A DNA stretch of 64,000 nucleotides from contig NZ_CP082833.1 in NCBI RefSeq assembly GCF_021278985.1, positions 3,286,001 through 3,350,000 of the forward strand, in the 5' to 3' direction. The notes beneath the pieces are model-generated. The model saw only the letters and a list, made by a program, of their open reading frames with translations, searched no databases and was not told where the DNA came from. Shown one piece after another: positions 1 through 7,762 of the stretch. The DNA comes from Citrobacter rodentium NBRC 105723 = DSM 16636. GTDB lineage: Bacteria > Pseudomonadota > Gammaproteobacteria > Enterobacterales > Enterobacteriaceae. How positions within the stretch are numbered: position 1 is the first letter of the stretch; each line of letters begins with the position of its first letter. The position numbers and the translations under genes were made by a program.

Positions 1-477
1 CGGCATAGCGCTGGAGGTGACGGCGAGGGTCATGATTGGCGGATCCGCCGGGTTCACTTTGCTGTAAACCGGCGGATTAGGCAGATCGCCCGGCAGCAGG
101 TTCGTGGCGGCGTTTATTGCCGCCTGCACTTCCTGTTCGGCAACGTCCAGCGGCAGGGTGAGCTGGAACTGGAGCGTCACCAGCGACGCGCCGCCGGAGC
201 TTTGCGACGACATCTGCTTCAGACCGGACATCTGGCCGAACTGCCGCTCCAGCGGCGCGGTCACCGCCGAGGTCATCACGTCCGGACTGGCCCCCGGATA
301 GAGCGTCACCACCTGAATGGTGGGGTAATCCACCTCCGGCAGCGCGGAGACGGGCAGGAAGCGATAGCCGATAATCCCGGCGAGCAGGATCGCCACCATC
401 AGCAGAGTGGTGGCGACAGGGCGCATAATAAACAGACGCGACGGGCCGCCGGTGCTGCCCGGAGGTAACACTTGCAT
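1..477 (-). CDS. mdtB: Multidrug efflux RND permease subunit MdtB (N-terminal part)
   Basis: First 159 codons of an inner-membrane RND transporter; the rest lies beyond the window edge. The translation begins MQVLPPGSTGGPSRLFIMRP, followed by the first transmembrane helix (about residues 23-40) and the start of the periplasmic porter domain, as in E. coli MdtB. MdtB and MdtC form a proton-driven heterotrimer that works with MdtA and TolC to expel bile salts and novobiocin (family knowledge). The ATG overlaps the mdtA stop as TGATG, so the two are translationally coupled in one operon. Identity is secure; completeness cannot be judged. Confidence 0.95.
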   Translation of the reverse strand, partial: MQVLPPGSTGGPSRLFIMRPVATTLLMVAILLAGIIGYRFLPVSALPEVDYPTIQVVTLYPGASPDVMTSAVTAPLERQFGQMSGLKQMSSQSSGGASLVTLQFQLTLPLDVAEQEVQAAINAATNLLPGDLPNPPVYSKVNPADPPIMTLAVTSSAMP

Positions 478-1724
478 CAGGAACGCGCTCCTTTCTGAGC
501 GTATCCGCGGGTCGCGCCTTTGGTTTCGCTCGTCGCTTCGGTTTGCGCTTCCACGACCTCCACTTTCGCCCCTTCGGTCAGGCGGTCGATGCCGTCGGTA
601 ACGACGCGGTCGCCAGCGGAAATCCCGGCGCTGATCACCACTTTTTGACTGTCCTGAATCCCGATTTTCACCAGATGTTTACTGACTTTATTCTCTTCAT
701 TCAGCACCCAGACGAAGTGGCCTTCGTTGCCCATCTGCAGGGCGGCGGAGGGGATCACCACCGCGTTCTGTTCGGTGTCCACCAGCATTCGGGCGTTAAC
801 AAACTGGTTCGGGAACAGCGTGTCATCCTCGTTATTAAAGCGGGCTTTTACTTTGATGGTGCCGGTGGTGGCGTCGATCTGGTTATCGAGGCTCAACAGT
901 ACGCCTTCGCTCAGCTTCCGTGAATTGGTGCGATCCCAGGCTTCCACCGCCAGCGGCTTGCCGGTTTTTTTCGCCTGCATCACCGTGGCGATGTCGTTTT
1001 CCGGCAGGGTGAAAATCAAATCAATCGGATGGGTCTGGGTGATCACCACAATGCCGGTGGTGTCGCCGCTGGAAATCTGGTTGCCAATATCCACCTGTTT
1101 CAGCCCCACGCGACCGTCTACCGGCGCGGTAATACGGCTCCAGTCGAGCTGTAGCTGCGCGCTGGCGACGCTGGCCTCGTCGGCTTTTATTGTGCCTTCG
1201 GTTTCACTGACCAGCGCCTGCTGGGCGTCCAGCTCCTGGCGGGAAACGAGATTGCTTTTGACCAGCTGCTGATAGCGGGCCAGATCGCGACGGGCGTTGG
1301 CCAGCGTGGCTTTGTCTTTCGCCAGCTGTCCCTGCGCCTGGGCGAGCGCAACCTTAAACTGGCTGGGGTCGATCTCGGCGAGCAGATCCCCCGCTTTAAC
1401 CTGCTGGCCCTCTGCGAAGTGCAGCGCCAGCAGCTGTCCGTCAACGCGACTGCGGACCGTGACGGTATTCGCCGCGGTAATTGTTCCCAGTCCGCTGAGA
1501 TAACGGGGCACCGCCTGTTCGCTGGCGGTGGCCGCCTGTACCGGCGCCAATGGACCGGCGCGCATACCGCGACGACCGGCGCCCGCAGGCGCTTTCGCCT
1601 GCCCGGTTGCCCCGGGCGCCGCGCTCTGCGGTTCGCTGCGGCTCTGCCAGAACCAGACTGCGGCGATGGCCGCTACGACCACCACAATGGCTAACACCCA
1701 GCGGGATTTGTTACTGCCTTTCAT
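477..1724 (-). CDS. mdtA: Multidrug efflux periplasmic adaptor subunit MdtA
   Basis: 415 residues, the same length as E. coli MdtA. An N-terminal hydrophobic segment (about residues 9-26) is a signal/anchor, followed by a linker rich in Ala, Pro and Gly. The lipoyl/barrel-sandwich hybrid, alpha-helical hairpin and beta-barrel domains of RND membrane-fusion proteins follow, with the characteristic stretch DGRVGLKQVDIGNQISSGD. It bridges the MdtBC pump to TolC in the periplasm. It is the first gene of mdtABC(D)-baeSR; a BaeR-box-like sequence lies about 55 bp upstream, consistent with envelope-stress induction. The start matches the E. coli start. Confidence 0.96.
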   Translation of the reverse strand: MKGSNKSRWVLAIVVVVAAIAAVWFWQSRSEPQSAAPGATGQAKAPAGAGRRGMRAGPLAPVQAATASEQAVPRYLSGLGTITAANTVTVRSRVDGQLLALHFAEGQQVKAGDLLAEIDPSQFKVALAQAQGQLAKDKATLANARRDLARYQQLVKSNLVSRQELDAQQALVSETEGTIKADEASVASAQLQLDWSRITAPVDGRVGLKQVDIGNQISSGDTTGIVVITQTHPIDLIFTLPENDIATVMQAKKTGKPLAVEAWDRTNSRKLSEGVLLSLDNQIDATTGTIKVKARFNNEDDTLFPNQFVNARMLVDTEQNAVVIPSAALQMGNEGHFVWVLNEENKVSKHLVKIGIQDSQKVVISAGISAGDRVVTDGIDRLTEGAKVEVVEAQTEATSETKGATRGYAQKGARS

Positions 1725-1777
1725 TGTTTTGAGTTTCTCATCCTGAAACGTTTCACGGAATGATACTAGTTTAGACA

Positions 1778-1795
1778 GCCATCAAGGGAGAAAAA
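1778..1795 (-). promoter_or_regulatory. Candidate BaeR box upstream of mdtA
   Basis: Read on the minus strand the site is TTTTTCTCCCTTGATGGC, which agrees with the recalled BaeR consensus TTTTTCTCCATNATTGGC at 14 of 17 defined positions. It lies 54 bp upstream of mdtA, where the E. coli mdtA BaeR site is known to be. A possible -10 (TATCAT) is at 1760-1765. The match is seen in the sequence; binding is inferred. Confidence 0.7.
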
Positions 1796-1961
1796 TGGAG
1801 GAATTATGAAACCCGGTACGGATTCATCCTGATTGTGGCGCGCTTTGCGAGACGTTACGCAACAATCGACAACGAAAAAAGCGCTGGCGAAAAATGGCGT
1901 TAGAGTGGCGGCAAGGCGATGAAGGAGGTAAGCCACAGATTTCAGCAGGACGCTGAAACGG

Positions 1962-2100
1962 GAAAGCCCCTCCCGAGGAAGGGGCCAGAATAAGGAAAGG
2001 GTTATGATGAAGTTGGTCATCATACTGGTGATATTCTTAGTCATTAGCTTCCCGGCTTACTAAGACACCAGGGGGAGGGGCGACCCTCCCTTACCCTCAC
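1962..2100 (-). ncRNA. sib: Sib antisense RNA (type I antitoxin, formerly QUAD RNA)
   Basis: About 139 nt reading opposite to the ibs toxin ORF. The transcript would begin GTGAGGGTAAGGGAGGGT and end in the hairpin CCTTCCTCGGGAGGGGCTTTC, both hallmarks of enterobacterial Sib RNAs. Its middle is fully complementary to the toxin message, which blocks toxin translation (family knowledge). A promoter with TTGACA and TAGTTT spaced 17 bp lies just upstream. K-12 has two copies (sibA, sibB) in the corresponding mdtA-proximal interval; only one is seen here. The exact ends are inferred from the promoter and terminator. Confidence 0.88.
2004..2063 (+). CDS. ibs: Ibs small toxic membrane peptide
   Basis: A 19-codon ORF encoding MMKLVIILVIFLVISFPAY, a single hydrophobic helix with the conserved Ibs ending (ISF-AY). 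Two consecutive ATG codons (2004, 2007) follow a purine-rich ribosome binding site AAGGAAAGG at 1992-2000. Overproduced Ibs peptides insert in the inner membrane and depolarise it (family knowledge). It lies inside and opposite the Sib RNA, so it is a complete type I toxin-antitoxin pair. It was recognised from the peptide and the surrounding Sib signature. Confidence 0.88.
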   Translation: MMKLVIILVIFLVISFPAY

Positions 2101-2105
2101 TCCTG

Positions 2106-2134
2106 AAACTAAGCCACACCAACGCTAATGTCAA
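2106..2134 (-). promoter_or_regulatory. Promoter of the sib RNA
   Basis: On the minus strand, TTGACA (2129-2134) is followed after exactly 17 bp by TAGTTT (2106-2111). The predicted start, 6-7 nt downstream at about 2100, coincides with the conserved 5' end of Sib RNAs. The consensus -35 suits the strong constitutive transcription expected of an antitoxin RNA. Confidence 0.75.
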
Positions 2135-2161
2135 TGCGTTTGCTTGCAGCCTGCGAGGCGG

Positions 2162-3520
2162 TTAGCGGAAAACAACTTCCGCCCAGCGCACCAGTCCGGC
2201 GGTCACCGAGCCAAAGTCATCGCCGCCGGCAATCGGAATGCCCGGCAATTGCGTCGCCAGCGCTTTTTTAATCAGCGACGAGCGGGCGCTGCCGCCGGTC
2301 AGGTAGATCACATCCGGTTTCTCCTGAGCGTTATCCAGCGCCAGTTGCACTTGTTCCAGAATGCGCGTGAGCGGCTGATCCAGCGCCGTCTCCAGCCCCT
2401 GCTGGCTGATGGCGATCGCCAGTTCATCGCTGATAAACGGCAGCGTGGCGACGACGTCCTGCTGGTCGGAAAGGGCGATTTTGCTCTCTTCGGCGCAGCG
2501 CACCAGACGATAGCTCAGCCGCTGACGCCAGACCTTCAGCAGCAGCGCCACTTTCTCCGCTTCGCGGGCATCGCGCGCCAGAGCATCCAGCAGGCGACCG
2601 TTGGCGCTGCTGTAGAACTCGCTTTGCGCCGGGACGTCGTTAATGGCGACGGCGTTCCACCACGGCAGCACCGGCAGGGCGATGCCTTTCTCCGTTTCGC
2701 CGCCCATGCCGAGCAGCGGCATCAGGTTTTTGAAGGCCAGCGCGATATCCAGATCGTTGCCGCCGACGCGACAGCCGCTGTGCCCGAGCAGGCTTGATTG
2801 GCGATCGACGCGATGCCGCCACTGCGGTCCCATCAGCAGCAGCGAGCAGTCGGTGGTGCCGCCGCCGATATCCACCACCAGCACGCGTTTTTCTTCCTGC
2901 AATGTGGCCTCAAAATCCAGCCCCGCTGCCACCGGTTCGTACTGAAATACCACGTCCTTAAATCCGGCGCGGGTCGCCGCCCGTTGCAGAATGCCCTGTG
3001 CCTGGCGGTTGGCCTCATCGCCGCCCAGCCCCTGAAAGTTAATCGGGCGGCCAATCACCGCCTGGGTGATGCTCTCCGGTAGCTGATTCTGCGCCTGATG
3101 GCGGATATGCAACATCATCGCGCAGACTAAATCCTCAAACAGCGCGACCTGCTGCGGCTTAAGTCCGCTGGCGCCGAGAAAGGATTTTGGCGATTTAACG
3201 AAGTAGAGATCTTCCGGGTCGTCAACATAGTGCCCGAGCGCGGCGAGACCAAACTGGACGCTGCTGCTGTGTACCTCGATATCTTCGTCGCGGTTAAAGT
3301 GGATAGCCCGACGCAGCAGCGCCTGCGTTTCGTCATCCGGCGTCGGCACGCCATGATGGCGATAGAGCCATTCGCTCACCGATTCGCGGGTCGGCGCGCA
3401 GAGCATCGACGGCAACAGCGTACTGTCATTTTCCATTTTCAGCAGCTGTGGCTTCCCGTCGCGCATCACCGCCACTGAACAGTTCGCTGTTCCGTAATCA
3501 AAACCAATAAACACCTTCAT
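2162..3520 (-). CDS. yegD: Hsp70-family chaperone-like ATPase YegD
   Basis: 452 residues from the start MKVFIGFDYGT; an upstream in-frame start is rejected because the Hsp70 phosphate-1 motif FDYGTANCS must be N-terminal (residues 7-15). The phosphate-2 motif DIGGGTTD is at about 217-224 and an adenosine-binding LTGGSARSSLI stretch near the C terminus. It has an actin/Hsp70 nucleotide-binding fold but no DnaK-type C-terminal substrate lid, so its client is unknown. The gene is divergent from alkA, with 130 bp between the starts. K-12 has yegIJKL between yegD and mdtA; here only sib/ibs separates them. Confidence 0.93.
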   Translation of the reverse strand: MKVFIGFDYGTANCSVAVMRDGKPQLLKMENDSTLLPSMLCAPTRESVSEWLYRHHGVPTPDDETQALLRRAIHFNRDEDIEVHSSSVQFGLAALGHYVDDPEDLYFVKSPKSFLGASGLKPQQVALFEDLVCAMMLHIRHQAQNQLPESITQAVIGRPINFQGLGGDEANRQAQGILQRAATRAGFKDVVFQYEPVAAGLDFEATLQEEKRVLVVDIGGGTTDCSLLLMGPQWRHRVDRQSSLLGHSGCRVGGNDLDIALAFKNLMPLLGMGGETEKGIALPVLPWWNAVAINDVPAQSEFYSSANGRLLDALARDAREAEKVALLLKVWRQRLSYRLVRCAEESKIALSDQQDVVATLPFISDELAIAISQQGLETALDQPLTRILEQVQLALDNAQEKPDVIYLTGGSARSSLIKKALATQLPGIPIAGGDDFGSVTAGLVRWAEVVFR

Positions 3521-3582
3521 TATCCCCATGCCAGTGAAGAAGGGGCGTGACTTTAGCGAAATGTCCAGGCGACGACAACTGG

Positions 3583-3595
3583 AATATGAAAGCAA
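3583..3595 (+). promoter_or_regulatory. Ada-binding site (Ada box) of alkA
   Basis: AAT at 3583-3585, six bases, then GCAA at 3592-3595, exactly the AAT-N6-GCAA Ada recognition pattern. A -10-like TATGCT lies at 3618-3623, giving a predicted start near 3630. The site then overlaps the -35 position, as at the E. coli alkA promoter. Methylated Ada would activate alkA from here (established for E. coli; inferred here). Confidence 0.7.
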
Positions 3596-3650
3596 GGCGG
3601 AAGATGCGAATAGCGTTTATGCTCAGGGTTTGCAGAAAAAGGAGAAGGTG

Positions 3651-4520
3651 ATGTTTACCCTGAGCTGGCAGCCGCCTTACGACTGGTCGTGGATGTTGGG
3701 ATTTCTTGCCGCCCGTGCGGTGAGCGGGATCGAAACGGTGGATGAGATGCGCTATACGCGCAGCCTGGCCTCTGGCAAGCAACGCGGGCTTATCACCATG
3801 GTGCCCGATGAACGGACACATACGCTGAGGGTCAGCTTAACGCCGGGCCTGTTGCCGGTCGCCGGGATTTGCCTGGAAAAAATAGAGCGGTTGTTTGACC
3901 TGCGCTGTGAACCGGCGCTTATCACCGACGCTCTCGGCGAGCTGGGGGCGGCGCGTCCGGGGCTGCGTCTGCCGGGATCGGTGGATACGTTTGAGCAGGG
4001 CGTGCGGGCGATCCTCGGACAGCTGGTCAGCGTGGCGATGGCGGCAAAGCTGACGGCGAAAGTGGTTCAGCGCTATGGTGAGCCGCTGGCCGAAGCGCCG
4101 GGCTATCTCTGTTTTCCCACCCCTGAAAAAATTGCCTCTGCCGACCCGCAGGAACTGAAAGCGCTGGGAATGCCGCTCAGACGCGCCGGGGCGCTGATTT
4201 ACCTGGCGCGCGCCGCGCTGGACGGGACCTTTACCGCTCATGCCCCTGCGGATATCGAGTCGGGAGTCAGGGCGTTGCTGGCGTTTCCGGGGATCGGGCG
4301 CTGGACGGCGAACTATTTCGCCCTGCGCGGCTGGCAGGCCAAAGATATCTTTTTACCGGATGATTACCTGATCAAACAGCGCTTTCCGGGGATGACGCCC
4401 GCGCAGATCCGCCGCTATGCGGAGCGCTGGAAGCCCTGGCGATCCTATGCGCTGCTGCACATCTGGTACACCGACGGCTGGCAGCCGTCAGTTGATGGCG
4501 AAGTAGCTGGTATTCAGTAG
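3651..4520 (+). CDS. alkA: DNA-3-methyladenine glycosylase II
   Basis: 289 residues from ATG 3651, preceded by AAGGAGA; the longer in-frame ORF starting at 3528 would run through the Ada box and promoter. The N-terminal AlkA domain is followed by the HhH-GPD glycosylase fold: hairpin FPGIGRWTANYF from residue 212 and catalytic aspartate at 238 in LPDDYL, as in E. coli. It excises 3-methyladenine and other alkylated bases in base-excision repair. The C terminus is slightly longer than in K-12 and its last 33 bp overlap the end of the convergent dgcE gene. Regulation by methylated Ada is predicted. Confidence 0.94.
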   Translation: MFTLSWQPPYDWSWMLGFLAARAVSGIETVDEMRYTRSLASGKQRGLITMVPDERTHTLRVSLTPGLLPVAGICLEKIERLFDLRCEPALITDALGELGAARPGLRLPGSVDTFEQGVRAILGQLVSVAMAAKLTAKVVQRYGEPLAEAPGYLCFPTPEKIASADPQELKALGMPLRRAGALIYLARAALDGTFTAHAPADIESGVRALLAFPGIGRWTANYFALRGWQAKDIFLPDDYLIKQRFPGMTPAQIRRYAERWKPWRSYALLHIWYTDGWQPSVDGEVAGIQ

Positions 4521-7460
4521 CAGATCCAGCGGCTGCGCTTCAGCGATGATATCGCCATAGATTTGATCGATGCCGATCCCCGACAGCGTATCCATCACCA
4601 CAGGCGCTTGCACTGGACCGGCGATGGTTTTGCAACCGAGGCGCTGGGCGTGCCCCTGGATGATCGACACCAGCATTTCATCCATCAGGTTGCCGTGAAT
4701 ACTGGCGCTGAGATCGCTGTCGAGCAGCAGATAATCGGCCATATTTTTGCTCATCAGATTGAAGATTTGCAGGTCGCGGCTAATCTGGCTGAGAATAATT
4801 CGGCAGCCCGCCTGGCGGAGCTTCTGCATCGCGCTGACGCTTTCCTGCGGATGCAATAACAGCGCTTCCGCCGGAATAATCAGGTGCAGCAGCCGTCCCG
4901 GCAGGGGGCTGAGCTCCAGCTGGCGCAGCAGCTCATCCATCAGCGTCGTGCTGGTTAATCCGGCCACCGACAGCGGCAGGGCGATACTCAGCCCTTTACG
5001 GGCAACCGCCGGCGCGGCGTGGTGGAAAAACTCATGGAAGACCCGGCGATCGAGGGCATGAGTCAGCGCCGGATCGGCTAAGCCGGTACGGAAAGCCTGT
5101 TCTTCCATGACTTCGCCTTCGCTGGTCCACAGGCGCAATGATACCAGCCAGAGGCTACGCGCTTCCGGTATGCGTGGGGACGCCACCGCACGGGCGATCA
5201 TCAGCAGATGGTTTTCTTTAATCATGTGCCACTGCTCATCCAGCGACATCATCGCCCGTTCGTGAGCCGCCATCTCCTGCTGCGGTTCATAGACGGTCAC
5301 CCGGCCGCGACCGCTGTTTTTCGAGGCGTAGCAGGCAATATCGGCCTGCGACATCACCTCCACGGGCTGACAGTTATTGTCGTCAATCAGCGTAATGCCC
5401 GCGCTGGTGCCGACCCGGTGCAGCCGTCCTTCCCACATAAAGTGATAGTCGTTAACGGCGGTGATAATGCGGGTGGTAATAACGCGCGCGTTCTCAATAT
5501 TACAGTCGGGCAGCAGCAGGCCGAACTCATCTCCGCCGAGACGCGCCAGCACGTCGCCCGGGCGCAGCGTACTGAGCATCAGCTGCGACAGTTCACGCAA
5601 AAGCGCGTCGCCCGCGGCGTGACCGGCGCTGTCGTTAACGGCTTTAAAACGATCGAGATCGATAAACACCAGCGCATGATGCTGATGTGAACCGCGCACC
5701 GTCTGCAACAGCTGGCGGAGTTTATTTTCAAAGCTGGGACGGTTGGTCAGATGAGTCAGGGCGTCATGGGTCGCGCTGTAGCTAAGCTGGCGCAGCATTT
5801 TGCGCGACTCGGTGACGTCCTGAATGACCAGAACGGAGCCGATATTTCCGCCGTTCAGCGTGCTGAGCGGGGTAATGCTGTAATGAATGTCGTAGCTGCC
5901 GCCGTTGCGGCAGTGAAGCACCACGTCCTGCTCAATGGCGGAACGGGACATATCTGCGCTGTAAATGTTTTCCATCAGGGGGCCGCTGTCGCCGAAGGTG
6001 ATATGCATCACCGTCAGCAGCGGCATACCGATGGCGTTTTCCTGCTGCCAGCCGCTCATCGTCTCGGCAACCGGATTCATAAAGGTCACCTTCATATCGA
6101 CGTCAATACAGACCACCGCTTCGCCGATGGAGTCGAGCGTAATGTGCAGACGCTCTTTTTCCTGAAACAGCGCCTCGTTAAGCCGCTTATTGGCCCGTTC
6201 GGTCTGCTTGAGGTCGTTGATATCTTCAATCTGGGCAATAAAGTAGAGCGGGGTGCCGTCGGGCTGACGCACCAGGGAAACGGCCAGCAGCGCCCAGACC
6301 ACCTCGCTGCTGCGCGTGTAGTACCGCTTTTCCAGCGAGTAGCTGTTGATCTCGCCGCGCACCAGCATGTCGAGCTGGCCCAGATCGTTATTCAGATCTT
6401 CCGGCCAGGTCAGCTGCTGGAAGGTCATCGCGCGTAGCTCGTCCTGGCTGTAGCCGAGAAACTGGCACAGCGCTTTGTTGACCTGCAACCATTGCCCCTC
6501 GGTGCCGACCAGCGCCATGCCGATGGCGGAGTATTCCATGGCGTTACGAAAACGCTCTTCGCTTTCGGTGATGTGCTTGCGCTCGGCGCGAAAGGCATAC
6601 ATCACCATGGTCATAATATTCGCTGGCAGCAAAATCATTAAAAAAGGCAGCCACGGCAGGTGATTCATAATGTGAACTTTTGGCGTGGCCAGCAGCGTGG
6701 GATCGGCGGCCATCATCAACGACACCATCATCACCGTGACGAGAAAAATTAAAAAGGCTTCCATGCGCGGCAGTCGCACCGCGCTCCACATCAGTAATAC
6801 GATCACGCAGGTAAACGGCCAGGGCACAAATTTCATCGCCAGCCAGCTCAATATCAGGGTGATGGTCAGCGTCAGCAGCGTTTCCAGCAGCAGGCGGGGA
6901 TTGCGGTGGCGCAGCAGATAGTGCGGCTTAAACAGCAATCCCAGCGGCACCAGCGCCAGGGCGCCGATGGATTCCGACAGTACCCAGATCAGAAACGCCT
7001 TCAGCGGCGTTTCCTGTGGCGACAGCATCCACACCAGAACCCCGCCGAGCAGCGGCGGGATCACCGCGCTGCCGAACGCCAGGCGAATCCAGTCGTTGAG
7101 ATTTTGTAACGGGTTGTACTTTGGCAGGAGCTTTCGCAGCAGCAGCGCGCCTGCCGCCGCTTCGATGATATTAATGGCGGTGTAGGCGAAATTGAGCGCC
7201 TCAGGCGGAAACAGCACCAGCGACGCGCCAATGCTGCCCAGCGAACAGGCGAGGGCGATTGCCGGCCACATGCGCCCGGCATGGCGGTAAAAGGCCACCA
7301 TCATAATCGACGTCGGAAACCAGAGCGGCGCTAACGCATTGCCAAACTGGGATAATTCCAGCGAAAAGAGCGTAAAACCAAAGGCCGCCAGTCCTAAACT
7401 GACGAAGCGCAGCAGAGGGTGCGGCAAGGTAACTAAAACATGTTGATATTGTTTATCCAT
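4488..7460 (-). CDS. dgcE: Diguanylate cyclase DgcE (YegE), one PAS domain fewer than K-12
   Basis: 990 residues from MDKQYQHV, against about 1105 recalled for E. coli YegE. Order: MASE1 integral-membrane sensor (about 1-300), PAS (about 310-420), a second PAS (about 425-560), GGDEF domain with intact GGDEF at 642-646, then a degenerate EAL domain to the C-terminal SYFAIN. The middle PAS of K-12 is absent: DINDLKQTE runs almost directly into LNEALFQEKERL at residues 415-430, without a frameshift. The protein should make cyclic di-GMP (in K-12, feeding curli/cellulose control through CsgD). The EAL-like domain lacks the EAL signature and is probably not a phosphodiesterase. The gene is convergent with alkA and overlaps it. 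Confidence 0.92.
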   Translation of the reverse strand: MDKQYQHVLVTLPHPLLRFVSLGLAAFGFTLFSLELSQFGNALAPLWFPTSIMMVAFYRHAGRMWPAIALACSLGSIGASLVLFPPEALNFAYTAINIIEAAAGALLLRKLLPKYNPLQNLNDWIRLAFGSAVIPPLLGGVLVWMLSPQETPLKAFLIWVLSESIGALALVPLGLLFKPHYLLRHRNPRLLLETLLTLTITLILSWLAMKFVPWPFTCVIVLLMWSAVRLPRMEAFLIFLVTVMMVSLMMAADPTLLATPKVHIMNHLPWLPFLMILLPANIMTMVMYAFRAERKHITESEERFRNAMEYSAIGMALVGTEGQWLQVNKALCQFLGYSQDELRAMTFQQLTWPEDLNNDLGQLDMLVRGEINSYSLEKRYYTRSSEVVWALLAVSLVRQPDGTPLYFIAQIEDINDLKQTERANKRLNEALFQEKERLHITLDSIGEAVVCIDVDMKVTFMNPVAETMSGWQQENAIGMPLLTVMHITFGDSGPLMENIYSADMSRSAIEQDVVLHCRNGGSYDIHYSITPLSTLNGGNIGSVLVIQDVTESRKMLRQLSYSATHDALTHLTNRPSFENKLRQLLQTVRGSHQHHALVFIDLDRFKAVNDSAGHAAGDALLRELSQLMLSTLRPGDVLARLGGDEFGLLLPDCNIENARVITTRIITAVNDYHFMWEGRLHRVGTSAGITLIDDNNCQPVEVMSQADIACYASKNSGRGRVTVYEPQQEMAAHERAMMSLDEQWHMIKENHLLMIARAVASPRIPEARSLWLVSLRLWTSEGEVMEEQAFRTGLADPALTHALDRRVFHEFFHHAAPAVARKGLSIALPLSVAGLTSTTLMDELLRQLELSPLPGRLLHLIIPAEALLLHPQESVSAMQKLRQAGCRIILSQISRDLQIFNLMSKNMADYLLLDSDLSASIHGNLMDEMLVSIIQGHAQRLGCKTIAGPVQAPVVMDTLSGIGIDQIYGDIIAEAQPLDLLLNTSYFAIN

Positions 7461-7762
7461 TACCCTGTATCCGAATAGCGGGGAACATCGCGAACTCTGA
7501 CGCGTCAATGTTTATGCTAGTACAAACATTTTACAATTTATATCCCGATTGCTCATAATTTGACATTATCAGGCGATTAATTGCCGCTTGCGGGAAGTAA
7601 ATTCTGCGGCTGGGGTAAAAATGCCTCTTTTAATTTACGCAAGAGAACGGCGGGGCGCGATTTCGCCGCGGTGCATCTTGCCCTTTTTTGTGTATAATTG
7701 TCGGCGTTTGACGCTCCGGCGTCGCCCTTCCTTACATCCAGGTTATTCAGGTCGCTAAATTT
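7461..7762. other. dgcE-udk divergent intergenic region
   Basis: 302 bp between two divergent starts. A perfect TATAAT at 7693-7698 faces udk but has no convincing -35 at 16-18 bp. The dgcE side is AT-rich around 7510-7560 and probably carries its promoter. No small ORF, repeat or RNA gene was recognised. Confidence 0.5.
7693..7698 (+). promoter_or_regulatory. Probable -10 element for udk
   Basis: Perfect TATAAT about 65 bp upstream of the udk ATG, after a GC-rich stretch and a T run. No good -35 hexamer is present, so the assignment rests on the -10 and its position. Confidence 0.45.

Noticed and set aside
1766..2044. 92-codon minus-strand ORF (MTKNITSMMTNF...)
   Set aside because: It is formed by reading through the Sib antisense RNA and its terminator; no protein family matches and the non-coding explanation is complete.
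3528..3650. Longer AlkA N terminus
   Set aside because: It would translate the Ada box and -10; the start at 3651 has a good ribosome binding site and aligns with E. coli.
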